A stretch of 64,000 bases of DNA from Plasmodium brasilianum (GCF_023973825.1 NC_090123.1:2091501-2155500); one strand, 5' to 3'. Counted from the first letter of the stretch, positions 1-15,050 are shown. Numbers and translations are program-made. The notes: generated from the letters alone by a model not told the origin.

Positions 1-3000
1 TAGATAATAGCGAATATTTATTTTTTATGAGTTTTTAATATGAAGTAATATCTTTGATATCTTTAGCTATATATTCCTAATAAGTGTATCTATAAGTGAA
101 ATAATTTTGTAAATACGCTTGTGCATATTTAGTTATTTTTTATACAGAACAGTAAATTTATGTGCTCTCAATGTTTTCGAGAATTTGAAGTTTTCATTTA
201 TTTTATAAGTGTATATTTATATATAGATTTAGATTAATTAGATATTATGGTTCAATAAACATATTTCATTATTAAATAGATATCTGTTAAAATAATATTT
301 TTGGGCCTTAAAATTTATATATAAATGGGGAAATAGTGTAATTTTGTTGAACTCGTATGTTGATTTTTTGAGCTATAAGAAATTGTACTTTATATTTTGA
401 ACTTGTTCAAAGCTTAGAATATAATATTATAACCCAGTTAAAAATATGAATAATAAGTTTTTAATTATGTATGAATTTTTTTTTTGTATTAAATGAATCT
501 AAATAAAGCGTTTTCTTGCACTATTATATATATTTTTTTTTCATAGAAAAAACTTAATCTCTATTCTGTAAAATATGTTTTACATAAAATCTAATATAAA
601 TTACATTTATTGTAAAAGTACTATTTAAACAATTTTAGTTGTTTATGTATGGTTTAAAAAAGAAAATATAAATATATAATTAAAAAATACATTTATTAAT
701 TTGAGGTTATTTATAATAGTTTGCTACTTGAAGAATTACAAATACTTTCCTCAATTAAATTACAAATTAAAACTATTAATTATTTTATTGTTATTCTTAA
801 CTGTAATGTTAATTATATTTTGAAATATTCAATTAAACATATATTATATGGAACATGAATAAATAAATATGCCGTATATATATTTTGTAATTTTTTTTAC
901 TATTGAAGGATAAACATAATGAATTAAAGGTAATCACGTATATTAATAGAAATATATATTAATTTAATTCATTTTTTTTATCTTTGTTTTTTCATGATCT
1001 TAGACGTTTAAAATTGCGTCAAAAAAAATATGAAAATATTATTATTAATGGTAATAAAAAAAAATATATTGTTTTATAATATATTATAATGATGTATAAA
1101 TAAATATTTAAATTTATGTTCTATTAAGCACTAAAATGTACATTTATATATTGAACTATCAATATTATTTAAGAATATATAAAATCATATATAGTTTATA
1201 TTATAAATTAGTAATTTCTTAGAAAAAATTATGATTAATTTTTAAAAAAATATATATGAAAAAAAAATTTTTTTTTTAATAGATAACACATAAGTAGGAT
1301 AATTTTTATTTGTGATATATGTTATAATAAGGTTAATTAATAAAATTACAATATTTAGTTTATATAATTTAATTAAGTTTAATTCATAGAGTTACTTATA
1401 CGGAAGTTTTATGCGTAAATTTAGCAAAAAAATTCATTCGCTAAATTTGAGTTTTCATATGTTCTAATGCTATTTATAATATTAATATATTTTTTAATAG
1501 CCTTAACTGCATCCTTTTTAAATGGTATTGTTTAGTGAATTAATTATTATATGAATAAATTTTTCTTTGTATATGCACACATAAATCCGAGAGAAAATTA
1601 AATTAGCATATATATACATTTTTGTACGGAAAGTGTTAGAACATTACTTCTAAAAATCTTAATAAAAAGTATATATATATATATATTATTTTTATTTATA
1701 TTATATATTATTTTATTTAATTAAAATATATTCTTATATAGATATAATAGGTATATGAATATTTAATATGTAATTCTATTACCATAACAAATGTTTTACT
1801 TTTATTATTTCAAAATATAATAACAAAATATAATTTTTGGAAAAGAAGCAAAACTATTTTATCTGATATATTTTTAATTAGATACAAAAGGAATATTGAA
1901 AATATCAATATTTATTTTAAATTTGTGAAAAAATAATCCAATGAAATTTATTACTTTGGTTTTGTTTTCTATTTGTTATATTATATATACTCTTATGCTA
2001 ATAGTAGAAAGTTGAAATACGCCTTTGTAAATGCTTGCGCGGATTTTTAACATACTTTTAACTATATATTATGATTAAAATCCTTTATGAATTTTTAAAT
2101 ATTTTTCAAAAAACTTTACATTGATCATATTTATATTTTATCAAAAATTGATTCCACAATTACAATTAAAAACTAAATATTGAAGAATTTATATAAGTAC
2201 AAGAATATATATTCTTCTAATTAAGCATAATTAAAAAATAATTTTTAATTAATTTTAGGTTGTTAATAAATGATATTTTTAGTTTTATCTTAGAATAATT
2301 TGATGTAAATGAATCATTACAAATGAAGTAATTTTTGTTTTACCTTTTTAATACTTCAAGGAAGTTACAGAATATATAATTCTAGAAATAGTATAATTAC
2401 AATGTCATTATAATGCTTTAAATTAATGTAATATTATATATGGTTATGACTGTTATTTATGCATTATCAAAAACAGTTATAGGATATTAATTATTATTTA
2501 TTTTATATCATGCGAGAGGATTATTACGGAAATCAATAATTTTATTGTATTCATGTTTGTAATAAATATATATAAAATTAAAAATAATAATTATATAAAA
2601 ATCATAAGTTTTTCTGAGTGTAGGTAATATTATATTTTGTGTTTTATAAAAAATAATATATTAATTTATAAGTGTAAAATATATTAATTAGAAAACAGGA
2701 AAAAAATTATTTAAACTAAACTTTTTGTATATTTATTTATAGCTGAATATAATTTACAGAAAAGTGAATTAAGAAAAAAATATTTATACAAAGTAATAGA
2801 TAAATAAATAAATAAATATATATTTCAGTGAGTAAACAATATATGTATAGTTATTAAAACATTATACATTGTTTTAATTCATAATTTGTTGCTTTTTTAA
2901 TATATAAATGCTTTTTTTTTACTTTGTTTAAAGGAAAGATATACATTAATGTTACTAGAATATCCTTTAAAAAAGTATTTTATTAAATAATAATATATAA

Positions 3001-4619
3001 GTTTTTTCATTTAATGAAAGGATTAAGTTATACAAAAAATGAAAAAACAAGAATTATACTTACAGCAATATTTTAACGTTATAATTAATTTCTTCAATGA
3101 ATATATACAATAATAATTTTCAGACGATGAATCCGGTAACGCTACGTGCTTAAAAATGTTTACAGGTTTTTGATTTTATATATTTTAGTACAAGAATTTA
3201 GTAAAAGCGTTCGATTATTTTTTGCGAATAGCTGTTCTTTTTGTACTTCTTTTATGTATATTGTTGTATTTATTTCATATGGATTTTATTAAACTCTATG
3301 CACTTTTTTTCATGTTATTAAGTTTCTATTATATATTAATAAATTTATTTTTAATTTTTTATGGAATAAAATAATTATTTAATTTTTCTTTTTATCTCGA
3401 AAATGTAAAAAATAATTCTGATAATAATATAGAAAAATAGTAAATACTATCATGTCATAATGTGACATAATTAGATATATAAGGAAATTAAAATGAGTAA
3501 GTTATTAAATCTAATTCAGTGAGGATTATTATGAACTTTATATCATTAGTTACATATTGATGAATATGTATCCGTTGGCATCCATGTTAAAAATGTAGAC
3601 ATATTTTAATTATTTTTTTTTTTAACTTTTTATTAATTCTTTTAAAATGTGTACATGTATACACGAGTAAGATTTATGAATTAAAAATTTATTATTATAC
3701 CTATAACATTCTTATTACGGATTTTCACTTATTTCTTTTGTCTTACTTTTTTACTTCTCCCTTTTATCTTATCCTCTTTTTTTTGTTCGGTTAATTTTTA
3801 AAAATTTGAAAAATACAAAATTATTAAGTTTTAACGAAACCTACTCGTGTAAGAATTTTCAAAAAATACGGAATAGAAAAATTTGCCTAATTACCATCAT
3901 GATTAAGTCTCTCAGGTGTGAATATAATATATGTATTAAAATATACATTTGTGAAACATATTATATTTTTTAAGCTTAGTTTACTACTTTTTATTGTAAC
4001 TTTAAATATTAATGTAGTGTTTATGAAGAAATTTTAATAATTCAAAATTGAGAGTTGTGAAACTTATGAATGTGCACATTGTAAGTATATAAATATTAGA
4101 AATGTCAAAAACATCTATTTATTTTATTTTATGTATATCTCTATCAGAATAACCTCATCATCTTAAAGGTAAATAAACTGGAATAGGAGAGAATAGAAAG
4201 GAAACATAAGTATGTACGAAACGATCATGTCAATGTGTCGCCAAAACCAATGAAAACAAGTAAAAGAAAAAAAAAAAAAATCAATATAGAATTTGATTAT
4301 ACATGATAGAAAACATATATGTTTAATGAAAATTTTAAAACTATTACCACTTCTAATTTTTTTTATGTTCTGAGTGCAACTACAATGTTTTTTTAAAAGT
4401 GTTATATGGATATATATATAATTATTTAATGCAAAAAGACATTAAGAAAAAAAATAAAAGAGAAGTTCAACTCTATACAAAATTTTATGATTTAATTTCT
4501 TTTCTGTTATTTTTCACGGGAAGCCAAAAAATCACAAAATTATTCCTATAACTATGCACTCACTGCGAAGTTCGGTATTAAATTAATTAATACGGTTCTT
4601 TTGGAAAAATTATTATATA

Positions 4620-4735
4620 TCGTCTATCATGATATCACATATATATGTGAATAAATATATGCATATGTACATGAGTATATGTGAATATATATGTATACAT
4701 TCCATAAGTTGATATGCCTACTTACATTTTTCAAC
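4620..4735. repeat. TG/TA alternating tract, unit 1
   Basis: A run of ATATGTGAATATATATGTATAC-like alternating purine-pyrimidine sequence. It corresponds in position to the tracts at 20695 and 37262 in units 2 and 3. Confidence 0.4.
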
Positions 4736-4971
4736 ATATGCATTATCTATAATTCTTGAGATGAATATATGTTTTTGTACCTAGTAAAGTGTTTTTTACA
4801 TTTTTATAATGATATTAAAAGGATTAATGGAATTATTTTCCGTTCACAAACGAATAGAAAACTAACAATTTAAAATAAAAGAAACGAAACGAAATGAATA
4901 TTTTATGGCATTCTTTTCCTTATCCCATTATAAAATTCCAGCAAATTTTTTATCATTACCGATTTTAGTAC

Positions 4972-4997
4972 GTATATATATATATATATATATATAT
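4972..4997. repeat. TA microsatellite
   Basis: About 26 bases of alternating TA followed by a T tract, in the unit 1 spacer. Confidence 0.85.
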
Positions 4998-7900
4998 TTT
5001 TTTATTTGTTATTCCCAATGAATGTGATACTAAAGAAGAAATCCTATTAGAAAAACACTATTATAGAGACACTAATGTGTACATAAATCATTTAAAATAA
5101 GATAAATAAAAAATGTTATTTATTGTCGGAATATAATTTTAAGTATATAATTAGATGAAATTATTTGAGTGCAAAATTCAGTGCATGTATTATTGCATTC
5201 TTGCGATAGCATTAATCATGGGCGCATGTTAATTTATGCATATAACAGGTATGTATGCATATATATATATATTACATGTACTAGATTTTCTTATATGTAA
5301 TAGGTCGTTAATAATTAATAGTCCTAAACAAGCGATTATTAATGCATATGTAAACTCTCTCATGATAATAATTTATTTACACATTGTGATTCATATTACC
5401 ACCTTATGTTAACCCGTCGTAGTTATGTCCATTTAAGAGTAAGTACATGTGCATAAGAAAAAATGAGACAAATGATAGAACATTCATATATGACAAGGGA
5501 GAATATCACTAATCCTTAAAGTTCACTATAGGCCATATTTCTCTTTAAGATATTAAGAAAAAGAAGAAGAAATAATATACCTTCTAAGGCTCCTAAACGT
5601 GGAGTTGTTTGAAATAATTAGATGCGTAAGGAATTCGTTTGACAGGAGTTCCATTTTATTTTACATCAAAATTATAAATATACTTTTAATTATATATACT
5701 AAATATTACTATACAATGATTTAATCAGTGAATTCATTGTAAATATTAAGAATGTACAATTAGATTTGTAGAAAGTGGATATATATAAAGTGGAAAACTA
5801 TAAAGCAAAAAAGGATAAATTATTGTAGTTTTATACTACAAATATTAAATATATGCATGGATGTATATGTATGTAAGATAGTCTTACGAGTGGATGCACA
5901 TGTTTATAATATTCACGATATATAAACATGTATATAAGGAATTGAAAACAAATAATAATAAAGATTGTGAACAGACAGTTTAATAGTGCATATTTGTATG
6001 TATTGAATTTATTAATTTGAATCTTTAAAAAAAAAAAAAATATATTTTTTTTTTAGTCTTTGTTTCATTTTTTTTGTAAAACATAATTTAGAAAAGTATA
6101 CGTAAACTTATTTTTAATATAAAGGTGCTAAATATATTATGGAATAAGTAAATGTCAAAAAAGTGTTTGCGTAGAATGAAATACATTTAGATATAAATTG
6201 TAATTATGCTCATTTTTGAAATTATTTTATCTTACATATATATGTGAATATACCTCATAAAACACATATTAGTAATATTATTGTAGAAAAGATTTATTCG
6301 TTTTATAATAAGGAATATTTTAGAATTCCTACTTAATCCCAAAATAGGAATGTAATAATTTCATGGAAGATATTTATAGCCCACATTAATTTATTTTTAA
6401 ATAAAATATTGAAATTAAAAGAGTCATATATTACGTTATTTTTATAACATTAATAACATCTCTAATTATGTGAAATATATATTATTTGTATAAATGGCAT
6501 ATCTATGAAGAATTATTATTAGAAGGGACCTTGTGTTTAAAGGAATCAATAAGCATTAAGATATTAATATAAATATATGTATATATTAATAAATAGATAT
6601 ACATATATAAAAAAAATATATTAACATTTATTAATACTACAAAATTACATTAAATAAATATACTTAGGTACTAGTGAAATATTTCAACAAAAAATGGAAA
6701 TTATTTGTAGATGATTCTTTAATTTTTCTGAATATAAATAATTAATTATTATAAATAAACTTGAATATTTTCAGTAAATATGTAGTGAACAGAACGAAAT
6801 AAATAAACCTAAATTCTCCAAACATTACCTTATAAATATATTACATGAAAATTTAGAAAAAAGTTTAAGAAATAGAAGCTAATATGTTTATATAATTTTT
6901 AGCATTATATATTCTTAATAATAGATAGTATTAATTACTAACATGAGCCCTTGCAATTTTTTAAGTATATGTAAAATTTAAATTTTAACAAAATAAGGGA
7001 CATCAAAACAAAAGAAATATTTAAAGAACTCAAACCCAGAATCGCTTTTAACTATGTTTATAACTCTGTATATAATATATGCTTATAGAAACTCGCAATA
7101 AAATTATAATTATCTTATTTTTGTGAAATACTATAATCAATATATATTATATAGGATATAAAACAATTTAAAGGTTCATTATATTCATTATTAATTATTT
7201 TTTTTAAAATTAATTATATTTTTATAATTTATTTTTAATTATCCTACTAAAAATTTATTTTTACTGCAGTTCCTCTAACTATACTTCTCTCTTTTTTAAA
7301 TATTATTATTCTTATATTATGTAATAAATATGATAATTTTTCTTATGAAAAAAAAACAAAATAGTAAATAAATTACCTATACACTAAATATACTTAGTTT
7401 TTTTTTTGTTTATAATAAATAAAATGCATTATTATAAATTATATAAAACTTGTTGTATTCCGTTCATAATCATAAGTACATATATACAAATGAGTTAATG
7501 TAAATAGTAAATTTTATAAGATTACAATTTTGTAGGTAAACTAATTGCTAAAATCTGATTATAAAATTATGCGTATATGAACATTCTACATGCTGCAGGT
7601 ATATGGCGAGTGTTAGATTTTAAATTGTATTTAAAACATTTTTTTTCTTTTTTATTTAATATTTTTTATTGTATGAACATTATAAGTTACACCATAATTA
7701 ATGTTTTTCAACTTTAAAATTATGTTTTTATGTTATAATATGTACAAATAGCTGATCTTATTATGAGGAAGATTAGAATAAAATTAATAATTATTATTGC
7801 TAATTTATGCTAATATATATGTTTTCACGGAAACTAATTTTTCTATTATAATTGTAAAATAAAATATTTATTCACTAAAAGATCCTTTTTATTTTATTTT

Positions 7901-8498
7901 CGTAATGGAAAATATTTACAACAAGATTTTATAATTGTTCTGTTATACTGTTATAATTTATATATATATGGGAATTCATTAATAAATTAGTTTCTCCAAT
8001 AACTATTTTATTTTATTTTGCACTTGTTTTAAATAGTTTTATTGAAAATATTTACTAAAACATTTTTAAAATTAACTTTTTTTTTTGACGAACCTAATAT
8101 ATGTATTTTATTTATGCATTATAGCATTTTTCTAAAACGCATAATAATGTAAAATATGAACTACATTAGTTCTATTTTTCTAAGAATATCTTGTAATAAT
8201 ATAAAAGTTTGTACACATAATTAAAAATATTATAAAATTAATCTATACCAACTCGAAAAGAAAAATTAAATATATAATTTAAAACTCCTTTATATATGCT
8301 TTTTATTTGGATATGTTATTATTACAACGATGCACTATAATTATAGAATTGAATAAAGTTCTCTTTATATATTAACTCATATTATATATATATATATGCT
8401 AATAAAAAAGTTCTACTTAATGCTTAAATAAATTTATCAAATTATGAATATTAAAAATATATTCTTTTATTTGTAAAGTATATGTAATTAATATTTAG

Positions 8499-9066
8499 AT
8501 AATAAAAACAGTGAAGATGAAACATTCAATTCAAGAACAACTATATTATTACTAGAAAATTCTATCGAAACCAAAATCGTGGCTTTAAAAAATGGTACTT
8601 AAAAAGAGATACGATCATTAAAGAAATTAATACGTTAATTGAGAATCAGAGTATGATAGGAAAAGTTAATCGTCAAATAAAGATAATTCAAGTACTGAAT
8701 CAAAAAGATTTATTCAAGTACCCTTTTGTCATATATAAATATTTTTCAACAGTAGAATATTTTTTAAAAAACCACACTATAAGGAATTTATTCTTTTATA
8801 TATAATACAAAAAATGTACCTGTTCTACTTGGAAAAAAATTTTAATACATGTAGTTTGTGAAAGAAACTTTTTAACATTTTTTGCACCAGTAAAACATTT
8901 GATAATAAGAATTTTATTACTTTTATTCATAGAAATCTATGATAAATTTACATGTTTTTCGTTATTCCTAGTTATATTAGGTATTTCTATGGTTATTCAT
9001 GTATTGGTTAAACTCTTATTGTACGCATTTGAAGTTAAAGGAAATTTAATTAAAGCATATGTGTAA
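8499..9066 (+). pseudogene. Relic of an exported-protein exon, unit 1
   Basis: After a possible acceptor (ATTTAG, 8493-8498) the + strand reads NKNSEDETFNSRTTILLLEN, which resembles the start of a Plasmodium exported-protein second exon, with RTTILLLE in the place of a PEXEL (RxLxE). The frame is cut by TAA about 35 codons in. Neighbouring frames continue with plausible protein: KEINTLIENQSMIGKVNRQI, then KYPFVIYKYFSTVEYFLKNH, and a hydrophobic C-terminal part with two likely membrane segments (HLIIRILLLLFIEIYDKFT and LFLVILGISMVIHVLVKLLL) ending at TAA near 9066. Base composition here is visibly less A/T-extreme than in the flanks. Relics in equivalent positions of units 2 and 3 support the reading. 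Parent family not identified. Confidence 0.55.
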
Positions 9067-11331
9067 AAACATTGCTGTGAAGGAAAATGTTTATCTTGCA
9101 AATAAAAAAAGTATATAATATTTTGTATAATATAATATTTTCAAATTATTTCCTTATTAGATCCACGTAGATTTTATCTAAGTAAAAATATAATACACGC
9201 ATATATATTTATAAATAAGGATAAAAGTATATGTACTAAATATTTATAAAAGTAGAATGTTTTTATATATCTTTTCCTATTGTGATGTAATATTTTGAAT
9301 TTATTTATTAACGTGACTTAACATTATATATATGTATGTAATATTGTGTTTAATATAACTGAGAAATTGATATTTTTTAGTATTCATAGCAATATGAGTT
9401 CTTTATAGGAAGAAAATATGTGTATATATGTTTAATCTAAATTTTTATAATAAGAATTATGTATTCATTAAATTTAATATATATAGTAACATTCAATATG
9501 TCACTCGAGCTAGTGAGGTAGTTTAAATATTTAACAATCATATTTTTTCTTTTTTCTATTTTAATAATTTAAGTATATTAAAAAATTTTCAAAGTAACAT
9601 ATTGTATATTAGTTTTAATATAGATGTTTCACTTTATTCTTCATTTAATAAAACTAAATGTTTGTGTTTTATTTAATTAACATGTATTTCTTATTTAAAT
9701 ATACATATAATAGATAATTTATGTAAAAGAACATGAGAAATATATATTTTAAAACTTAATATAATAATGTTTTTATTAAAGTATTATATATTTATCCTAT
9801 TTATGATATTGTTAAAAGACACTAATATTATTTTGATTTTAAGAATAAATTATTAATAGAACTTTATTAATTTTAAAATTTATAATGCTTTATAATTAAT
9901 TGAATTATGATATTTTTGTCGTATTATTTTTGAATTTAATTAGTTGTTGGAATTAAATCTCATAAAAATTATCTAAATTTCTATATTAAAAAAAATGTGC
10001 ATAAAAAAACAATATATATATTTTTTTGGAAATACATTAAAAGATTATATTTTGTATCTTTGTTAATTTGGCGTTATATTATGACAATAAAAAAATGATT
10101 GTTTTGGTTAAGTCTTAAAGAATTAATGCATAATATATGTTATTAATGTATTTTCAATGAAATTCATTTAACAATTAAATAATATATGTTTCACTTTTAA
10201 AGTTAAATAAATATTTTTCCATAACAAAAGTACATATGAATAAAAATTATGAATTTGTGTTACTTTTCATTTTTTGTCTATACATGCGATTTCCAAAGTA
10301 GTTATATGACATTAAATACGTGCATAAGTGTAAATAGTTTTCATTAATAAATTCAAAAAATTTTGAAATTTTTTTGAATCTTTATTCTAATTATATAATG
10401 TTAAATAAAAGTTGATCAGCATATATGTATAAGTCAACTCATATAAATGTTATATTGCTTTTATAAAAAATATAATTTCTTATGTATTTAAATTTAAGGA
10501 TTAACTATAATGCGTATGAAATTATTAATTATAAATTATACAATTTTTTAATAGGTTTTATTTAAGTGCCTTACAAGTGATTATGTCTTATGTTTTTTAA
10601 AAATACTATTTTTTAATTTACATTTGAATCGTCCAATTAAGATTTATATTTGTTTTTTAATCATAAGGCATGTACTCTTTAAAATATATTTATTAAATCA
10701 TGAAGAATACAAAGTATTTGATATTTATTGCATAAATATAGTTGTAAATGGACGAATATATATTAATATTTGGAAGGATGCACATAAGAATTTGATCAAA
10801 TTCTAATAAAAATTACAAAACAATTTTCATTTTTTTTTTTTTTTGTTTTATCTATATTAATATTTCTACTAAATATATATATTTAAGAATAATAAAATAT
10901 ATTATATAAATGAATTTAAAAAATAACATAAAGAATTATGATATAAAATGAAGTTAATAATTATAATTTTAAAAAATTGCAGTACACGAATAAAAAATAA
11001 TCCTGTATTTACCTTTAAAATATACAATGTTCATATGTTATGTAGGACGTTGTTAATTTTTTTAAATATGTTATAGTATATAAAAGAATGTATGTGTTTA
11101 AAGAGTAACTAAAGTATGTATCAAACATTGAATGAAACCTTTTTACAAATTATTACTCTTCTAATTTATTGCTACTATTATAATATTGTTCGAACAATTA
11201 TTATTTTATATCAATGTCCAATTTTTGGAATATATGATGTTTATGAAATTATAATAATATATATAGTAAAATAGCAAATTTGGTAATATCAGTAATTAAT
11301 GTAACAATAATTATAACAATAGATTATATCT
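9067..11331. other. Intergenic region before the unit 1 fam-m-type gene
   Basis: Homologous to unit 2 at 25080-27086 (shared CTAGTGAGGT at 9508) but longer; extra sequence lies around 10300-11000. The 60-codon frame at 10624-10806 begins with TTG, has no counterpart in units 2 and 3, and is not called. Confidence 0.6.
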
Positions 11332-11350
11332 ATATTCTCTATATACTATA
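11332..11350 (+). promoter_or_regulatory. Conserved upstream element, gene at 11741
   Basis: ATATTCTCTATATACTATA, 409 bp before the ATG. It matches the consensus ATATTCTCTACRTTCTRTAT seen before every gene in the window. Role inferred from position only; it may mark the promoter or transcription start. Confidence 0.55.
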
Positions 11351-11740
11351 CTATAGATAAATTTAATATTTACAAATAGCAAAAAAAAAAAAAACATATT
11401 TTTTTTTTTTGAAAAGAATAATAACATTTATTCATTTACTATACTAGGTAACAAAATTTTATATTCTAAATACGTATGAATTTAAATAAATTATAATTAT
11501 TTTAATTAAATTAGATTTTAGAAAATAAAATTAAAATATAAATTTTAAAATAATTTATAACATTTATTTTTTTATTTCTGTTTTATAAAATGTATTATTG
11601 ATATTTTTGTTACATAATTTTTTTATGAGAACAGAATAATAAAAAATTAAAAAAATAGATGTAGTGTCACTATTAAATGTATATTACATAAATATAATTT
11701 TTTTTTAATTGAACATACTACAACATATATATTTTATATA

Positions 11741-12759
11741 ATGGAAAAAAAAATTATGTTACTCTTATTTATTAATATTGCTACTTTTATACCTTTAACA
11801 TGGATATGCCATTTTAGTAATGAAACTGTATGATAATATTATTTAATGATATTTGCAAATATTTCTTTTTCTTGTGCTGTATATTTATTAATACTTTTTT
11901 TTAGCATAATATTATTGATTCTTTTTAATTATAAATTTTTACTTTATTGTTTTAGAGGACATTTTATGGATCTTTGGGTGAAAACTATATAAATGACAAA
12001 AAATTAAATACAAAGAATTATCGATTGTTAGCAAAATGTAAACATAATAAGGATTCATGTACTATGGGGTTAAAAGAAGGGATACCAAATAATGATATGA
12101 AAGAAAGAAAAGATATATCTTATAATGAAAACATATTTGCACAATTAAATAGACAATCAAATAGAAGTTTATCAAGGAATATAGAAAGGCATAAAAAAGA
12201 TAAGAAAAATAATTCTCGTATATTTGAAACAGAACAATATTCCCGTATCGAAAAAAAGATATTCAAAGAACTTGATTATTCTAACTTTCTTAAAAACAAC
12301 AGGGGGATTAGTAATAGGATTTACCAAAAAATAATACGTAAAAAGTACAGATTTCGATTAGGTTTACCTATATTTTTTGTTTTTTTGTTATCCATATTAC
12401 TTTTACTAGATTTATTCGTGGGTTATGGACTTATAAATGGTTTGTTTAAGGTTTTGAATATTATCTCTAAACCTCTGGGATACGAAGATTATGGAAATGT
12501 GAAAGCGGTACAAGTAATGTTGAGACCTCTGCATGAATGGTTGAAAAAATCCCCTTTTAGTTCTTTCTTCGAATGTGCTGTTAATGTAACAAGTAGTACT
12601 GATAGCTTAATAGACAAACATTATTATATAACCGGTTTCTTTGGTTTTCTGATATATTTTATACCCCTCTTTATAATAGGTGTCACCTGTATATTAGGGG
12701 TTTTTTACTATCATAAAAAAGTTAAAAAATATGAGAAAATTAAGTTCAAAAAAAGGTAA
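11741..12759 (+). CDS. Two-exon exported protein, KIFKELDY type (provisionally fam-m), unit 1
   Basis: Exons 11741-11827 and 11956-12759; the 128 bp intron has donor GTATGA and acceptor TTTTAG, phase 0; about 296 residues. Exon 1 (29 codons) encodes a hydrophobic leader ending WICHFSNET. The start is the ATG giving the same 29-codon first exon as the paralogues. Exon 2 has the export-like motif NYRLLAKCK (residues about 50-58; fifth PEXEL position is Lys, not E/Q/D), a charged low-complexity stretch, the family core IFETEQYSRIEKKIFKELDY then FLKNNRGISNRIYQKI (about 119-155), membrane segment 1 (about 164-185), an ectodomain-like loop with two Cys, membrane segment 2 (about 255-281) and a basic tail YYHKKVKKYEKIKFKKR. 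Family knowledge: P. malariae fam-l/fam-m proteins are thought to be exported and have no known function. A fam-l-type partner starts 3.7 kb downstream on the same strand. Confidence 0.88.
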
Positions 12760-15050
12760 AAAGAACAATAAGTAATACGAACCTTTCTATATGGAAATGA
12801 TTAATGTGATGTAATAAAATTTCTATATTTAGGTATATATCTATTAAACATTCTTATAATTGATTACTTTTATTTAAGTGCACCTACATGAACAAAGAAT
12901 TTTTGATATACAACAATAGAAAAATATATTCTTAGATTTTTTTGAATTTGAACCTATTATTTTTCTTCAAAATGTATTTTAATTTATTATTTCATTTCAA
13001 TACATATTATGACTTAAAATATATATTTGTGTATTTATATATACCTTCATAGAAAATATATATATGCGTCTTAAAATGAATTTATTATAGTACAATTTTT
13101 ATTGTTTCATTTAAACCGTATATTATTTTATATTTGAACTATATGAAAAAATATTTTTTAATTTTTCACTTTTTCTAATTTAAAATTATTATATGTTGAT
13201 ATAATTTAAAAAATATGCTTCACTACTTTAAAATGAAAAATTAACGGGACTTACTTTGTGAGTAATTACATGAAGTTCATTCATTTCGTTGCATTGAAAT
13301 ATATATATATATTTACTTAAAAATACATATTAATTATTCTATAAATTGGGTTTTATGAGACATGTGTTATAAATAATACATATTTTAATAGTGCTTTTAT
13401 TAATTGTTTAACTATTTGTTCCTAGTTTGAAATGGAAAAAATAAATATATAAAAAAATAATAACTTTATTGTGTATGGGTTATCAATTATTTGCTTAAAA
13501 ACATTGAATTTGTGATTTTTTTTATTTAAGTGAACTGCTAAAACCATTTGTTATTTTATTATTGTTCATAATTTAGGAGTTAATTCAATTTTTAAAAAAA
13601 TAATTAAATTTAATTTATATTGAAAATTTATAAATAAATATACTGTATATATTTCATTATTTTTTACATCGTTAATGGACAACCTTACTGAATTAAATGT
13701 AATTATATATCAATAAATAGTACATTGAAATGGTTTTCGTTTCATTATTGTTTTTCCATAATTGTAGACATCTAAGAATGTACTATATATCTCTATAAAA
13801 ATAAAAATTTCTACTAAGGGTAAAAAACATAAATGCATTCTTTTTTTCACTAAAATAATCACAAGTAGATAAATATTTATATAAGAATTTTATTCTATAT
13901 GATTGTATTTAAATATATTAATTTGAAAATTAATATAATTTCATAGATGTACATATGTTTACATAGTCTATATTAACCATTAGTAATTTTTTCATATTAA
14001 TAATATAAATTTTATAAACAAAATAAAAATGAAAAAAAATATATTTTTATATAAATGATTTATAAATAGATAATATTTTTTTATTCTTTTAATAAATATT
14101 ATTAAATTATATCAAAATGAGGACACAATTTTTGTAATAAAGTTTTGCCTAAATAATACTAATTTATAAGAATTTCCATGTAACATTTTCCCAAGTAATT
14201 TATATGGTTATATGTTACTATTTATATAAGATTTCTTATAGATTCAAATGAAAATAATATTAAAATATTAATATATATATTAATTATCCAATTTATATAT
14301 TTTTTGAAAAGTATTTTTTAGTCAATATATTGACCAAAGTATATATTTTTCTTTGTAAAAGTATACATAGGACCTATAGAAAATTAGGCTAATATGTATG
14401 GGAATATAGTATGGTGAAAATAAATATATAGATAATAAAAATTTTAATAAGTACATATATATATTTTTTTTATTAATTAATATTAATAAAATTTTATTAA
14501 ACTATTTTAGTCCATTTATATAATAAATATATGCACAGAAAAGACAAATACTACTATTTTGACAATGTTTATTTTATTTATTTTTTTTCTTCCTATTTAA
14601 TATATATTCTATGTAAGAAAAAATTAATTAAAAAAAATATATAAAAAATTAAGTAGTTTAATATAAATATTTTTCTTTAATTAATAGTGGTATATATTAA
14701 ACATAATTAAAAATAATATTCAAAAATTATGGTAGAATATTAAAAAATCAATTTTTATTTGTATTTATAATATATGTTTCTGCTTATATGAGTTTGTAGT
14801 TTATATATTTAATACTATAAAGGATTGTATGGGTTGAGGTATTATCTAAAGCTTCTGTTTTTATTATTATAAAACAAAATATAATTCTATCATTATATTA
14901 TTACCATTGATATACTGTTAAAATAATATATGTTTTTTAAGAGAAATGAGAGATCCTTCTAAAATAAAATGCTTATACTCTTATTATTATTATTATAGCA
15001 TCCATAAAAATTGTACTTATAGTATTCATATATAGAGAATTATATTATCT
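12760..15050. other. Intergenic region inside doublet, unit 1
   Basis: 3' flank of the fam-m-type gene and 5' flank of the fam-l-type gene. About 0.8 kb shorter than the equivalent in units 2 and 3. No coding potential seen. Confidence 0.65.

Larger units (their letters stand above)
1..8498. other. Unit 1 spacer; left edge probably a fam-l 3' flank
   Basis: No gene supported. The first 100 bases resemble the 3' flanks after the fam-l-type stops at 16374 and 32886, with TAG at 1-3 at the expected stop position. The stretch 3100-6000 is a diverged copy of the better-preserved spacer at 19300-22100, including a pyrimidine-rich run (3718-3786) and the TG/TA tract. The rest is A+T-rich with no open frame worth reporting. 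Confidence 0.6.

Noticed and set aside
10624..10806. 60-codon + strand frame in the unit 1 spacer
   Set aside because: Starts with TTG, has no recognisable motif and no counterpart in the homologous spacers of units 2 and 3.
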